This document shows positions 20,780 through 30,565 of a stretch of DNA of 64,000 nt, in pieces. A model generated the notes under the pieces. It worked only from the letters and a program-made list of their open reading frames with translations. It ran no database searches and was not told the origin of the DNA. Origin of the DNA: Methanosarcina horonobensis HB-1 = JCM 15518 (lineage in GTDB: Archaea; Halobacteriota; Methanosarcinia; Methanosarcinales; Methanosarcinaceae); NCBI RefSeq assembly GCF_000970285.1, contig NZ_CP009516.1, forward strand, positions 847,036 to 911,035, read 5' to 3'. Position 1 is the first letter of the stretch. Every line of letters starts with the position of its first letter. The translations under genes were made by a program, and so were the position numbers.

Positions 20780-21159
20780 GTTTCTTCTCCTAAACTGCGC
20801 GATAGTATTAAAATCCCCAGGGAGATGATAATTAACCCCAAAACATTATATCTGGTGATCTGTTCGTGGAATAGAATTGCAGAGAAGAATAATATCACAA
20901 AATTGACCAGACTTATAAAAGGATAAGCATATGAAAGTGGGTAGTGTATCAATGCCTGCTGCCAGATTACCGCCTGCAGCACAAGAAATACCAGGGAGAG
21001 TAAATAATAGATATTTGCGATTGTAATAAAAGGTGAAGCCTCTTTTATTGTTATTGCAGCGTATTTCCCACAAATTCCACTGCCTGCCTGAAAAAGTATG
21101 GAAAAGATTATCAGACTAAAGTAAAAGATCTGCTTTTTCTCAGGCTTAATTTTGCTCAA
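20776..21159 (-). CDS. EmrE/ArnE-like small membrane transporter subunit
   Basis: 127 residues with four hydrophobic segments (about 12-30, 45-64, 76-95, 104-120) and the motif QQALIHYPLSYAYPFISLVN, typical of EamA/SMR half-transporters. It overlaps the glycosyltransferase by 14 bases and the second small subunit by 4, forming a tight three-gene operon. It probably works as a dimer with the neighbour to flip a lipid-linked sugar across the membrane for glycan or lipid decoration at the cell surface. Confidence 0.75.
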   Translation of the reverse strand: MSKIKPEKKQIFYFSLIIFSILFQAGSGICGKYAAITIKEASPFITIANIYYLLSLVFLVLQAVIWQQALIHYPLSYAYPFISLVNFVILFFSAILFHEQITRYNVLGLIIISLGILILSRSLGEET

Positions 21160-21907
21160 AGCATCCCTCGCAGGATTTAACTGCTTTTTTCTTTGACTGT
21201 TTTTCCAAACTTCGCCTTAAACGGAAAATCTGGGAGCCCATCCCTAAAATGTCTTTTTTCAGGTTTACTTTAGTTGCTCCTCCATGCCTCCAGACTACGG
21301 GGAATTCTTTAATTTTAAATCCCCAAGATTGTGCAAGAACCATGAGTTCGGTATCCCAGAACCAGTGCTTATCCTGAACTGTATCAATCAGTTCAAACAA
21401 AGGGGCTTTTTTAAAAGCCTTAAATCCACACTGGTGATCATACAGCTTTGAGTGCAAAAAAATACGTACCAGGAAATTGTATCCCTTACTGGCTATATCT
21501 CTTTTTAAGGGCCTTTTGACATTGCTCTGAGGCATCATTCTGGAACCTGTTGCAAAATCATATCCTTCTAATGATATTGACTCTATAAGTTCCTTCAGGT
21601 GGCTCATATCAGTTGCAAGATCCACATCAATATAACAGAGGACATCCCCAGATGCATACTTTAAAGCTCTATTCAAGGCCATGCCGCGTCCCTGTCGTGA
21701 ATCCGAGTGAAGATGGCTCACATAGCTGTGCTCCATAGCAAGATTATCAGCTACTCTATCTGTCCCATCACTGCTTCCATCTTCTGCTATGATAATTTCA
21801 AACGAAGAAGTAATATCCTTAAGAGTTTCTGCAGTTTGGTTTACCGTTTTTTCTATTCTTGCTACTTCGTTATATGCCGGTAATATTAATGAAACCTGTG
21901 TAATAAT
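21146..21907 (-). CDS. Family 2 glycosyltransferase (polyprenyl-phosphate sugar type), atypical start
   Basis: Reading upstream of the first in-frame ATG (21736) recovers the missing GT2 N-terminus: VSLILPAYNE, then AEDGSSDGT, so the true protein is about 253 residues. Conserved GT2 features follow: CYIDVDLATD (DxD), FATGSRM, CGFKAFKK and WFWDTELMVLAQ. This is the dolichyl/undecaprenyl-phosphate glycosyltransferase subgroup. The frame opens after a TAA at 21916-21914 and contains no ATG, GTG or TTG before the conserved strand. AAGGTG (21916-21911) sits beside ATT codons at 21907 and 21904, so initiation at ATT or loss of the original start codon must be assumed. Two flippase-like genes overlap downstream. 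A perfect 13-bp hairpin lies 32 bases upstream. Confidence 0.75.
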   Translation of the reverse strand: MITQVSLILPAYNEVARIEKTVNQTAETLKDITSSFEIIIAEDGSSDGTDRVADNLAMEHSYVSHLHSDSRQGRGMALNRALKYASGDVLCYIDVDLATDMSHLKELIESISLEGYDFATGSRMMPQSNVKRPLKRDIASKGYNFLVRIFLHSKLYDHQCGFKAFKKAPLFELIDTVQDKHWFWDTELMVLAQSWGFKIKEFPVVWRHGGATKVNLKKDILGMGSQIFRLRRSLEKQSKKKAVKSCEGCFEQN

Positions 21908-21938
21908 AACACCTTAATAATCTTTGAATATTGGTCGT

Positions 21939-21967
21939 TTGGCCTATAGAGTTACTCTATAGGCCAA
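21939..21967. promoter_or_regulatory. Perfect 13-bp hairpin upstream of the glycosyltransferase operon
   Basis: TTGGCCTATAGAG (21939-21951), loop TTA, CTCTATAGGCCAA (21955-21967). It lies in the presumed 5' leader or core promoter of the minus-strand glycosyltransferase operon. Neither side is followed by a strong T-run, so it is more likely an operator or leader structure than a terminator. Confidence 0.6.
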
Positions 21968-22334
21968 CAATTTTCATAGTTTATATCAATAAAAATCGGC
22001 TCATTCTATTTAAATTAATTTATTATCATTTCTTGTTTACGTGTTTTTTATGCTTTATTTTTTATTTTTTAGATTGGTTTTTCCGATTTCTTGAACCAGT
22101 ATTTTTAATAGTTATGTAAAATTGATCTAAAAATAGTAGTATAGTCAAAAAGAGAACAATATAATTTGAAATTATCCGGAGAATAGAACTCAGAATCTAT
22201 ACAGTGAAACAGAACTAAGAATTCGTGTAAAGTTTAAGTATAAATTCATTAATTAAAGAGCCAAAGTAGGAAATCCTCCTCCCTGTGGGAGTAAAACCCA
22301 AAAAATCGCCTGTGGCTGTTATTATGAAGTACAA

Positions 22335-22376
22335 AATTTTCTAAAAATGAGTAAAGTACCCGTGCAGGAAGCACGG
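22335..22376 (-). terminator. Probable terminator of the cdh operon
   Basis: On the minus strand, 30 bases past the cdhE stop, CCGTGC-TTCCT-GCACGG (22376-22360) forms a 6-bp hairpin. It is followed by a T-rich stretch ending in TCATTTTTAG. Archaeal termination mainly needs the U-tract; the hairpin may also protect the 3' end. Confidence 0.55.
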
Positions 22377-22405
22377 ATGCTTTCAGGTCTAAATTGTTTT
22401 CGGAT

Positions 22406-23815
22406 TTATTTCTTTGGAGGCCAGTTCTTTTCCATCCAGCCTGGGAGTCTTCCTGAGTCCATTGGGCCTACTTTGACGCTTGCCCCGAGCTTGTCCTCGA
22501 GGTCACCCTGGAGGCGAGCTGCCAGACCCGGAGTGATAACGGTGTTGTGGTTTACAGCCGTCTTGAGGTCGAAACCTGCCTTGTCAAATGCATCCTTTAC
22601 TTTGTCCGCGGTCAGCTGTCCACCGGCAACTGCAGCTTCCACACCGATACCGTCGGTGTTAACTGCAAGCAGCCAGCAGTCTATTCCGTTTGAGGACAGG
22701 TCGCTCTCTACTGTATAGTAGGTCAGGGCGAAGTTTGTTGTAAAGAGTACCGGTGAGTCCGCAGTTGGGTTTCCTACCTTGTACATCTTCGAGTCCACAG
22801 CAACAGGAGACCTCGGGTCGGTATAGATGGTCTCGGCCAGGTGCACTTCGGGCATTGTGGCATAGGGCTCCATGCTGTGCAGGATCATTATGTCGCCGTA
22901 CCTGATGGTAAAGACTGAAGCCATCACGGTTTCCCAGTAGGAGGCACTTACAGGGTCTGCAATTCCGGCCATCCAGGCAGTGAACGGGAGCGCCATGATC
23001 GGGTATGCGATCTCGGTGTCGCCCATAATGCCTGCTCTCCTGATCTTGAGGAAGTTTGTGAAGGTGTCCTTCAGGCCCTTGCCTGTCGGGTAAGTTCCCG
23101 GGTCAAGGACAATGTCCTTAATTCCTGCCTCTGCAAAGGTCTTTGCAAGGGTCTTGAGGGCATCAAGGTCATTGAAAGCTGAAACAACAACAGGCACCTT
23201 GTACTCAAGGGCAAGTTCTCCAATTTCTTTCCAGTTGTCCTTGTTTGCGGCATAGAGCAGTGGGTTCTTATCCTTTGCTGCTTCCAGGCCTGCCTTAAGG
23301 ACTGCCGGGTTGAAGGAACAGAAGATCATGGGTATACCGACTTCTGCAACCTTCTTGACAGCTGCTGCAAACTTTACCGGGTCATTGGAAACGGCTCGGA
23401 TTGCCACACCGTCGAGGAGGAGGTTGCGTCCGACATAGAACTTCTTGTAGCCAGCTATCTGCTTGACTCTGGCAACAAGGGCAGCTTCTTCCATGTTGTC
23501 TGCCACATCAAAGAACATCTTTGTCTTGTTGAAGAATGTGAGCTTGTGGCGATACAGGACATCGTCCCCACCAATATTGACTGCTTTTTCGCCTGCTCCG
23601 ATGGTTACCTGGCGAATTTCCGGAGCAAGAAGCCTGTCAAGTTCTGCAAGTTTCTTTGCAAACTTCTTTTCCTTAACCAGGGGTGGGCAGTCTGACGTCT
23701 TACCTGACCTGTCAATCAGCTTGGAGGCAAAAGCCATACAGGTAGCTTCACCACATTCTCCACAGTTTGTCTGTGGCAGGTACTTGTAAGCTTCTAATGG
23801 GCTGTTTATTTTCAT
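22406..23815 (-). CDS. cdhE: ACDS complex gamma subunit (corrinoid/Fe-S protein large subunit)
   Basis: 469 residues. The N-terminal 4Fe-4S motif is CGECGEATCMAFA followed by DCPPL (about residues 18-46), and the rest is the TIM-barrel and corrinoid-binding region of the corrinoid iron-sulfur protein. With CdhD it carries the methyl group between tetrahydrosarcinapterin and the acetyl-CoA synthase A-cluster during acetate cleavage or CO2 fixation. It starts 3 bases after the cdhD stop and ends the operon. Full length, no oddities. Confidence 0.97.
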   Translation of the reverse strand: MKINSPLEAYKYLPQTNCGECGEATCMAFASKLIDRSGKTSDCPPLVKEKKFAKKLAELDRLLAPEIRQVTIGAGEKAVNIGGDDVLYRHKLTFFNKTKMFFDVADNMEEAALVARVKQIAGYKKFYVGRNLLLDGVAIRAVSNDPVKFAAAVKKVAEVGIPMIFCSFNPAVLKAGLEAAKDKNPLLYAANKDNWKEIGELALEYKVPVVVSAFNDLDALKTLAKTFAEAGIKDIVLDPGTYPTGKGLKDTFTNFLKIRRAGIMGDTEIAYPIMALPFTAWMAGIADPVSASYWETVMASVFTIRYGDIMILHSMEPYATMPEVHLAETIYTDPRSPVAVDSKMYKVGNPTADSPVLFTTNFALTYYTVESDLSSNGIDCWLLAVNTDGIGVEAAVAGGQLTADKVKDAFDKAGFDLKTAVNHNTVITPGLAARLQGDLEDKLGASVKVGPMDSGRLPGWMEKNWPPKK

Positions 23816-23818
23816 GTT

Positions 23819-25132
23819 TTACACCTCCGCTCCGATCCATTTGGCAATGTCAACCTGTTCGGTGTCGATCATACCGAAGAGGGTCTGAGTGATCTGCTTC
23901 AGGACAGCAACCGATGTTGGGTGCATCATCATGAAGAGGTCATTTCCTGCAATTGCAAGTGAGAGACCTGTGACGATTTCCCAGATAGGACCTCTGTACT
24001 CTCTCGGGCCCCAGTCAGAATCTTCCTTAAGCGGTGAGCTGACCATCCAGGACTCACGGGCACCCCATGCATTTGTGGTACCTGAAGACATCGGGAATGT
24101 CAGTTCATCGTCACCCATGAGTGCTGCAAGTCTTATGCGCTCCATGTTGGTGTAAGCGTAGTCCAGACCGTATCCGAGGGCAGCAGTGGTCGGGTCCATG
24201 ATGATCCTGTCCCTTGGGACGTTGCACTGCTTCATGAGCTTCCTGTTAAGCTCCTTCTGGGCATTCATGTCCAGCTGGGTCCAGGAAAGGACGTCGTGGT
24301 CGTACTTTATTGCTGCTTCTGCAATTGCTGCATAGTCCAGGTTCAGGCTTGCAGATGCAAGGAGACAGCGCTCGCCTTCTGCAACTTCTGCTGCTCTTGC
24401 GAGGACTTCGGGGTCTTTCTGTGGGTTTCCTGATCCACCAATTGCTATTGGCACATCAACAGCCTGCAGAACTTCTTCTACTGTCTTTGCTGCTTCTTTT
24501 GCAGGAGTGTCTTTAATAAGCGGGTCGGTTGAGATCAGGTGGATGGTAATCATGTCTGCGTTGAACTTCTCAACGTTCTTTTTTGCCCATTCTCCCGGGC
24601 TGTCCATGACTTCATCATAGTTCTCCTTGACAGCCTTTGCAAGTCCGATCCTCATGTCGAACACGTCGATAGTGACCTGGTTCCTGTTCGGCATCGGGGC
24701 GTCTGGGAAGAACGGAAGGGCTTTTTCTCCACCCACCACTACTCTCTTTCCACGGCTTCCGCCGTCTGCAGAGGTGTTGCCTATGGGTACTTCCTGGATC
24801 TGAGTTGTCCATTCTGCTATGTTAGCAACATCAAACTTTGCAGGAATGAGATCTTTGAGTTTCGGGGCTGCCAGAGCCGGGGAAACTGCAGGAGCAGCTG
24901 CAGGTGCACCAATGCCAACAGGGTAGCCAAACATGCCTGCAAGTCTTGCAAAGTGCTGGGCAAGTATTGCACTCTCCTGCCCTAGAGCTGCGGCAAGCAT
25001 CGGGTCAAAGCCGCCTCCGAGTCCACCGAGATCAATCTCAATGTCCCCTTCAATAGTCACACCTTCGAGGGCTTCTACATCCATTCCCGCGAACATGCTT
25101 GTTATATCTGATAACTTCATTTTCTTTGCCAT
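23819..25132 (-). CDS. cdhD: ACDS complex delta subunit (corrinoid/Fe-S protein small subunit)
   Basis: 437 residues. After an N-terminal part with an Ala/Pro-rich linker (about residues 70-95: [20 protein letters not shown]), a TIM barrel follows with [35 protein letters not shown] and [16 protein letters not shown]. It pairs with CdhE in the methyl-carrying corrinoid protein. The start ATG (25132) has GGTGAGG upstream. A 249-base gap separates it from cooC, larger than other gaps in the operon; a TATA-like stretch there could be an internal promoter. Confidence 0.97.
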   Translation of the reverse strand: MAKKMKLSDITSMFAGMDVEALEGVTIEGDIEIDLGGLGGGFDPMLAAALGQESAILAQHFARLAGMFGYPVGIGAPAAAPAVSPALAAPKLKDLIPAKFDVANIAEWTTQIQEVPIGNTSADGGSRGKRVVVGGEKALPFFPDAPMPNRNQVTIDVFDMRIGLAKAVKENYDEVMDSPGEWAKKNVEKFNADMITIHLISTDPLIKDTPAKEAAKTVEEVLQAVDVPIAIGGSGNPQKDPEVLARAAEVAEGERCLLASASLNLDYAAIAEAAIKYDHDVLSWTQLDMNAQKELNRKLMKQCNVPRDRIIMDPTTAALGYGLDYAYTNMERIRLAALMGDDELTFPMSSGTTNAWGARESWMVSSPLKEDSDWGPREYRGPIWEIVTGLSLAIAGNDLFMMMHPTSVAVLKQITQTLFGMIDTEQVDIAKWIGAEV

Positions 25133-25381
25133 GTAAACCTCACCGTTTCCGTAATTTTTGCCGTTTTTGTGAGTGACTTTATAATAAAGGATATAATACA
25201 GGATGAGTTTCCAGATTTTTTCCCTGGTCTCAGAACAGGGACCGAGGCAGAACCGGGTTCTGCTCCGTACTTTATGATTATTCCTGATAACGTTTCAAGC
25301 CCAGGAAAAGGGCAAGGTAATCCTTTTCTCTTTTACCGGTACGGTTTTCTGCAAATCCACAGGTTCAAAAGGAAGCTGGGG

Positions 25382-26143
25382 TCAGAACCCCAGTTTTTGT
25401 ACAATTTTTTCAATTTCTTTTGCAGCAACCGAATCGTCCGGGATTTCGAAGAGAGGTATACCTTTTATGTCCATTTCCTCGATTTTAGGGTCGAGAGGAA
25501 TCGTACCTAACAGGCTAAGTTTCAGGTCGCCGGCCAGTTTAACGAGCTCTTCCCGGTTAGTATCTGTAACTTTGTTTGCAATAACGTGAATTCTGCCAAC
25601 ATTTGAATCCAGTTCACTCACAAGTTCATGAATTCTTTCGGCAGTTCGGAATCCCCTGCGTGAGGCGTCAGTTACAACAATAAGGTCATCAATATCCCGG
25701 ATAATCTTCCGGCTGAAATGCTCAAGCCCGGCCTCCGCATCAATGATAACTATATCATAGTTCACGATCAGTTTGTCCATTATGCCGCGGAGGAGGTTGT
25801 TTACGTAGCAGTAGCAGCCTGAACCTTCGGGCCTGCCCATTACCAGCAGGTCGTATCCCGGCATCTCCTCTATGATCTCGTAGACCTTACTTTTTAGTAC
25901 TGACTCTTTATTCATATCGGGGTTGTCAGGCCTTGGTTTGGTAATTTCTGCTTGTAAAAACTCCTTTGCGTCCCCGATTGTTTTTACGTTCTCAGCACCA
26001 AGGGTTTCGGGCAGATTAGTATCTGCATCTGCATCAACTGCCAGTATGAACTTCCCTTTTTTTGAAAGGTAGCGGATCAGAAGAGCCGCTACTGCTGTTT
26101 TACCTGTCCCACCTTTTCCCGTTATTGCAATTACTTTTGTCAC
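25382..26143 (-). CDS. cooC: CooC-type nickel-insertion ATPase for CODH/ACS
   Basis: 253 residues from GTG 26143 (the preferred start, with AAGGGG 6 bases upstream; an outer GTG at 26194 would nearly touch cdhC). The first residues hold the deviant P-loop GKGGTGKT, followed by DADADTNLPETLG; a later GSGCYCYVNNLLR contains the Cys-x-Cys that in CooC proteins binds metal at the dimer interface. This MinD/ParA-like ATPase assists maturation of the nickel clusters. It sits between cdhC and cdhD, consistent with joint expression with its clients. Confidence 0.92.
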   Translation of the reverse strand: MTKVIAITGKGGTGKTAVAALLIRYLSKKGKFILAVDADADTNLPETLGAENVKTIGDAKEFLQAEITKPRPDNPDMNKESVLKSKVYEIIEEMPGYDLLVMGRPEGSGCYCYVNNLLRGIMDKLIVNYDIVIIDAEAGLEHFSRKIIRDIDDLIVVTDASRRGFRTAERIHELVSELDSNVGRIHVIANKVTDTNREELVKLAGDLKLSLLGTIPLDPKIEEMDIKGIPLFEIPDDSVAAKEIEKIVQKLGF

Positions 26144-26198
26144 AGAATACCCCTTTGGATTGTTTTTCGGTTTTAGGCAATCGCCTGTCGTCACTCAG

Positions 26199-27608
26199 TT
26201 ACTTCTTTTCCTTCTTCTCGCTTATGATCATCCTGTCAATTGTGATCTTTGCGTTCTTGAAGGTCAGCTTTATTCCACCAGCTGAACCTCCGGACATCAT
26301 CGGCATTGCAGGCATCTGGAAGCCAGCTGCAGGCATCATCATCGGAGCTGCTGCAACAGCTACTTCCTCTTCCTCTTCCTCTTCTTCCTCTTCCTCTTCG
26401 GCTGCTGCCCAGGTGGCAACTACCGGGTGGCCCTTCTCCTCGAGGAAGGCTTTCAGGGACTGGATGTCAGTTGCATCTTTCTCGGTTGCGATCTTGTCTT
26501 TGAGGTCAGCAGGGATGGTCTCATCAATCTTCTCCTTGAGCATCGAGGGGAGCCAGACAACTCTGTTCCAGCCACCGTCAGCCTGGATGAACTTCGGGGA
26601 GTAGAAATAGTTGATACCAATACCGAGGAAACCTACTATCTGCTTTCCGCCACCGGTCTGACCGGCCATTGTAGAGAAGCCGATACCGTTTGGTGCCATT
26701 CCCTGGTATTCTCTGTTAACCCAGCCGATACCGTCGACTTCAGGGATATAGAACCCGACTACTTCGAAGCAGCCGCAGGATGTGTGAGGTGCATCGAAGA
26801 AGGAGTGGAGTTTGATCTTATCGAATTCACCGGCAGAGAGTTTCTTAGCAATATCGTTCACACCGGAATATTCACCCTTCTCGGCATCAATAAGGTCACC
26901 CTTGGCAATTTCAAACTGCGGACCTTCCGGGTCGACTTTTGCTGCTGCACGGCCGTCGAACCAGTTGATTGCACCACAGAGTGAGACTCTGTCAGGAGAT
27001 ACCACGCAAACGTTGGTCGGAGCAAAGGACTGACAGAGAGTGCACCCGTAGAAGACATCAACATCTTCGTCATGCAGGTCTTTTGTCCTTGCGTCTCTTG
27101 CCTTGAAAATCTCCTTTGCAGCTTCGAGCTGCTTCTTTACTTCTTCTTCATCGGTGTAGAATGTCACCTGCATCTTCTCGATAAAGGGCAGTTCTGTCTT
27201 GAAAAGCATCATAACGGCTTTTCCGAAGGGCTCAAAGGAGTCCATCTTTGCAGCTGTGTCCTTTGAAACTCTCATCCATACATCGTACCTCTGGTTCAGG
27301 TGCATAATGCCCTGGCAGTAGTTGATGAAGTCGTGGACACGCCTTTCTACGACAGATTCGAGGTCAGGCTCGACAAGTTCTCCGCCAATGTTAAAGACCA
27401 TTGCCCATGGGTAGGTCTTTCCTTCTTCGAGCTGCTTGAGGTCTGGCCCGACAATTGTTACTTTGTCGTCCTCGATTGCATCCATATCTGCTGCACGGAC
27501 AAGTTCCAGACCGATAGACTTGGGGCCACCGAGCTCTACGAACATTCCTTCTTTCCTTACTCTTTCTCCTTCAAACATTGGGGAAATCTCAAATGGGAAT
27601 TCTGCCAT
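26199..27608 (-). CDS. cdhC: ACDS complex beta subunit (acetyl-CoA synthase, A-cluster)
   Basis: 469 residues. A-cluster cysteines are in FYGCTLCQSFAPTNVC and SLCGAINW (about residues 186-250), followed by SCGCFEVVGFYIPEVDGIGW and GQTGGGKQIVGFLGIG. It makes acetyl-CoA from CO, a methyl group and CoA, or splits it. Near the C-terminus there is a run of 12 glutamates followed by an Ala/Met/Pro-rich linker (VAVAAAPMMMPAAG), a flexible tether before a conserved tail ending ISEKKEKK. The archaeal form lacks the bacterial N-terminal domain, as expected at this length. Confidence 0.97.
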   Translation of the reverse strand: MAEFPFEISPMFEGERVRKEGMFVELGGPKSIGLELVRAADMDAIEDDKVTIVGPDLKQLEEGKTYPWAMVFNIGGELVEPDLESVVERRVHDFINYCQGIMHLNQRYDVWMRVSKDTAAKMDSFEPFGKAVMMLFKTELPFIEKMQVTFYTDEEEVKKQLEAAKEIFKARDARTKDLHDEDVDVFYGCTLCQSFAPTNVCVVSPDRVSLCGAINWFDGRAAAKVDPEGPQFEIAKGDLIDAEKGEYSGVNDIAKKLSAGEFDKIKLHSFFDAPHTSCGCFEVVGFYIPEVDGIGWVNREYQGMAPNGIGFSTMAGQTGGGKQIVGFLGIGINYFYSPKFIQADGGWNRVVWLPSMLKEKIDETIPADLKDKIATEKDATDIQSLKAFLEEKGHPVVATWAAAEEEEEEEEEEEEVAVAAAPMMMPAAGFQMPAMPMMSGGSAGGIKLTFKNAKITIDRMIISEKKEKK

Positions 27609-27632
27609 TGTGCTTTCGCCTCCTAAATAAAA

Positions 27633-28145
27633 TTATAATGCCTCAATTAATTCATCCAGTGCAGCATAGTGATCTGCCTTGCTAAGGTTCCCGAAAGACA
27701 TTGTTGCGTTCTGGATGTAGCTTCTGTCAATTGCGATTGATTTTACACTGGAAAAGTTCTTTGTTCCGGACAGTACCTGGTTGACGTAGTATTTTATGTG
27801 CCCCAGGACTATGATTGTGTCATATGTCCCGTTGCCGTCAAGTCCTGGCCAGGCAGGATCTGTTACGTAGAAACCCAGCTGGTGAAGGTTGATGTACTTG
27901 GCATTCACGTCCTTGCCCACAAAGCCGGGCATAGAACTTCCGGTAGCTGCAATTGGAATGTTTGCTTTCTGTGCAATCTTTACTGCCCTGTCCAGGAGTT
28001 CCGGGTCAAGGACTTTGGTCCCTACCACAAGAAGCGGCCTCTTTGCCTTTGAAATTAGCTTGGCTGCTATCTCAGGGGTGGTTGCTTTGGCAGTTGTCAC
28101 TCCGTAGCTGGTAAAGAGTTTGGTGTTCTTGGTAGTGTCTACCAT
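27633..28145 (-). CDS. cdhB: ACDS complex epsilon subunit
   Basis: 170 residues from ATG 28145 ([15 protein letters not shown]), which has AAGGGGG 7 bases upstream; the outer TTG 28163 would sit inside cdhA. The sequence has [19 protein letters not shown] and a Rossmann-like alternation as in the epsilon subunit that tightly associates with CdhA and is thought to help electron transfer to flavins. It begins 2 bases after the cdhA stop, so translation is coupled. Confidence 0.95.
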   Translation of the reverse strand: MVDTTKNTKLFTSYGVTTAKATTPEIAAKLISKAKRPLLVVGTKVLDPELLDRAVKIAQKANIPIAATGSSMPGFVGKDVNAKYINLHQLGFYVTDPAWPGLDGNGTYDTIIVLGHIKYYVNQVLSGTKNFSSVKSIAIDRSYIQNATMSFGNLSKADHYAALDELIEAL

Positions 28146-28147
28146 TT

Positions 28148-30565
28148 TCAGGCCCCCTTGCAAAGTCTCTTGAGGTTAGTTGGCTGTGCTGAGACGTCGA
28201 ATTTAATCTTCGGGCCGGAGATGATCTTCTTCCTCTTCCAGTCAATTTCCCAGCCGTGCTCTGATTCGAGCCTCTTCAGGAGCTCTTCACGCTTGGCAAG
28301 CGGGAGGTCGGCTTCGTTCCTGACGAACTTCCACCAGTCTTCTGGCTCTACACCGAGGTACTTCTTTGAAAGCTCCATCCAGTGGGTCAGCTTTATGGCT
28401 CTTCCCATGTTGTTGTCAGATGGGCGGATGCATGCCTTTGCCATCATCGGGATTGCTTCCTGCCAGCTCTCTGCTGTGGTCAGGAGGAATTCAGGTGCTG
28501 GTGGGATGTTCATCTCTGAGCCGTCTCTGCCATCGAATACTTTCCACTTGGACTCGTCATAGTTCTTGGCAATCAGAGCTCTCCTGTACTTGGAGCTGTG
28601 CGGGCCGAGCACTGCAGGAATACCGTATATATTACATCCGGTACCGATTGCAGCTGCCTTCTGTGAGTATGCACCCCAGGCAAGTCCGCATGCACCAACA
28701 CGGTTAAGTGTGTAGTCTGCAATTTCTGCCAGGTTTCCTGCAAGGACTCTGCCTGCGAAGATACCGGCAACTTTCTCAGCAGCTCCACTGATGTGTGCGT
28801 TGGACACGCAGGAACCTGTGTTAATCAGTCCACCACCTGAGAATGTACCCGGGAACCTCTCGTAAAGGGTCTTGCCGTCCTCATCCTTGTACATACCGAT
28901 GTCCATTGCGGAACACCCGCTTACTGCGAGGAGATAGTTTCTCTTCAGGAACTCTTCGGCAATGTTGTAGACATCTTTGGTACCGGCTGGGTAGTTCGGA
29001 CATCCGATAATTGCGATGATACCTGGGGTAGTTCCCATAACGAGGTTCAGGCCTTCTTTCCTGATTTCCGCGTCACTTACCTGTCCTCTGCCGGCTCTGA
29101 CCAATCCTTTCTCTTCGCTGATGGCCTTCTGTGCAGCCTTCTCGAGCACGTTCAGGATTGGGATTTCCTTCTTACAGACCTGTTCGCAGCGGCGGCACCC
29201 GATACAGAGATCGTGAAGGGTTTCAAGGTACTCGTAGCTTCCCTTGGCTGCGGATTCCAGGGCTTCGGGGATGTCGAGCTCTTCTGGACATGCAAGCAGG
29301 CATTCTCCACACTTTGCACACTTTTCGACGTATGTCTTGAATTCCTCATCACTCGGAATTGCTGTGATGCCTTCTGCATCGCGGATTGGAGCCATTGTCT
29401 GGGCAATCTTCGGGACGAGTTCTCCAAGTTTGTCATAGTCAAGCATTACACAACCCGGAATTGCTCCGGATTTGAGCTCCTCGACTATTGAATCCACATC
29501 GGCATCTGTGCGGTCCGGCAATCCCATCATAATCTTTTCGTTGGAAGCGATCACAGGGATCTTGAGTTTCATAGATTCGGCTAAGACGTCACCACGGACA
29601 CACTGTTCGTCGGTAACAATGACATCAGGCATGCCGGAGCGGATTACCTTCAGTTCCTTAGCCAGTGACCCTACGATCTTTGCGTATGGAGCTCTCCTGT
29701 CAGCTTCCTTGTACCTTGTCATGTCGAACGAGGTACAGCAAAGCCCTGCAATTTCCATCTTGTCGGTCAGGTTGTTTTCTTCCATGTAGTCCATGATGTA
29801 GGTTACACCGGCTACGTTGTGCCCGATTGCAACTATAAGGGGCTTGGACTTGTCAATGGATCCCATACCAACTTCAATGAGGGGGGCTTCGGGGTCAGCT
29901 TTCGGGTAGTCATATGCTGAGACCTGGGCGATATCGGAGACTTCCATACCAACGTGGTCAAGACTGCCGCTGAAGAGGGCTTTTGAATCATAGTCAATCT
30001 CTGCGCTTTCCTGGCCTGCGTGGATGGTTGCAAGGAGCTGGGTGAGCTGTTCTTCAACATACTCCATTGGAGCCCTGCATTCTCCGAGGGTCTTTGGACT
30101 GAGTCCGGTGCAGATTGTGACGTTAGGGGTCAGGACATTTGATTCTCCAAGGTTGAGTGGGAGATCTTCGCCAAAGACTTCTATTACATGGTCAAGCAGG
30201 TGACGGCCGTGGGCAGCGTGACAGGCAGTACCTGTAATTACACGGAGGAAGAATTCCCTACCCGTGTGTCCTGCCATGTCAATACCGCAGGCACCTCTCT
30301 TGTTTCCTGAAAGGTCACATGGTCCGTAGGTACAGTAGCAGCACTGGTCACACATAGGGGTCAGAACAGGCTCGTAGCGGTCAAGAAGAAGCAGATTCCA
30401 GCTTCGGTAGGATGCCAAGCCTGCGTAAGCAGTGGGACCCATCGGGCCTAACTCTTTTGCTTTTTCTTCAGCAGCCTCCTTTGCTGCCCCTACAATGTTG
30501 TTAATAGTGATCTGAACGGATTCAAGATCTTCTATAGAAAAACTCCCGGTAGTTAGTTTGCTCAT
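28148..30565 (-). CDS. cdhA: ACDS complex alpha subunit (CO dehydrogenase)
   Basis: 805 residues. The D- and B-cluster cysteines are at 72, 75, 76, 78, 83 and 93 ([12 protein letters not shown] ... GACG). Two ferredoxin-like 4Fe-4S motifs follow in the middle, [12 protein letters not shown] and [11 protein letters not shown], a feature of the archaeal enzyme. The C-terminal part carries the C-cluster (Ni-Fe-S) ligands, with [16 protein letters not shown] and [11 protein letters not shown]. The enzyme oxidises CO or reduces CO2 as part of the five-subunit complex used in acetate metabolism. RBS AGGAGG precedes the start. The transcript has a long leader, described separately. Confidence 0.98.
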   Translation of the reverse strand: MSKLTTGSFSIEDLESVQITINNIVGAAKEAAEEKAKELGPMGPTAYAGLASYRSWNLLLLDRYEPVLTPMCDQCCYCTYGPCDLSGNKRGACGIDMAGHTGREFFLRVITGTACHAAHGRHLLDHVIEVFGEDLPLNLGESNVLTPNVTICTGLSPKTLGECRAPMEYVEEQLTQLLATIHAGQESAEIDYDSKALFSGSLDHVGMEVSDIAQVSAYDYPKADPEAPLIEVGMGSIDKSKPLIVAIGHNVAGVTYIMDYMEENNLTDKMEIAGLCCTSFDMTRYKEADRRAPYAKIVGSLAKELKVIRSGMPDVIVTDEQCVRGDVLAESMKLKIPVIASNEKIMMGLPDRTDADVDSIVEELKSGAIPGCVMLDYDKLGELVPKIAQTMAPIRDAEGITAIPSDEEFKTYVEKCAKCGECLLACPEELDIPEALESAAKGSYEYLETLHDLCIGCRRCEQVCKKEIPILNVLEKAAQKAISEEKGLVRAGRGQVSDAEIRKEGLNLVMGTTPGIIAIIGCPNYPAGTKDVYNIAEEFLKRNYLLAVSGCSAMDIGMYKDEDGKTLYERFPGTFSGGGLINTGSCVSNAHISGAAEKVAGIFAGRVLAGNLAEIADYTLNRVGACGLAWGAYSQKAAAIGTGCNIYGIPAVLGPHSSKYRRALIAKNYDESKWKVFDGRDGSEMNIPPAPEFLLTTAESWQEAIPMMAKACIRPSDNNMGRAIKLTHWMELSKKYLGVEPEDWWKFVRNEADLPLAKREELLKRLESEHGWEIDWKRKKIISGPKIKFDVSAQPTNLKRLCKGA

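Larger units (their letters stand above)
21908..22405. other. Intergenic region between the glycosyltransferase and cdhE
   Basis: Contains the 13-bp hairpin described separately, AT-rich DNA, a structured stretch at about 22259-22317 (outer arms AGCCA / TGGCT around hairpin CTCCC-TGT-GGGAG at 22279-22291), and the likely terminator of the cdh operon at 22360-22376. No gene seen. Confidence 0.45.

Noticed and set aside
25169-25510. 113-codon plus-strand frame over the cooC-cdhD gap
   Set aside because: Antisense to cooC for half its length, no ribosome site; the gap is better read as an operon spacer.
26340-26400. Repeated GAA/GAG run in cdhC as a simple repeat of interest
   Set aside because: It encodes the acidic linker of CdhC and keeps the frame; part of a normal protein.
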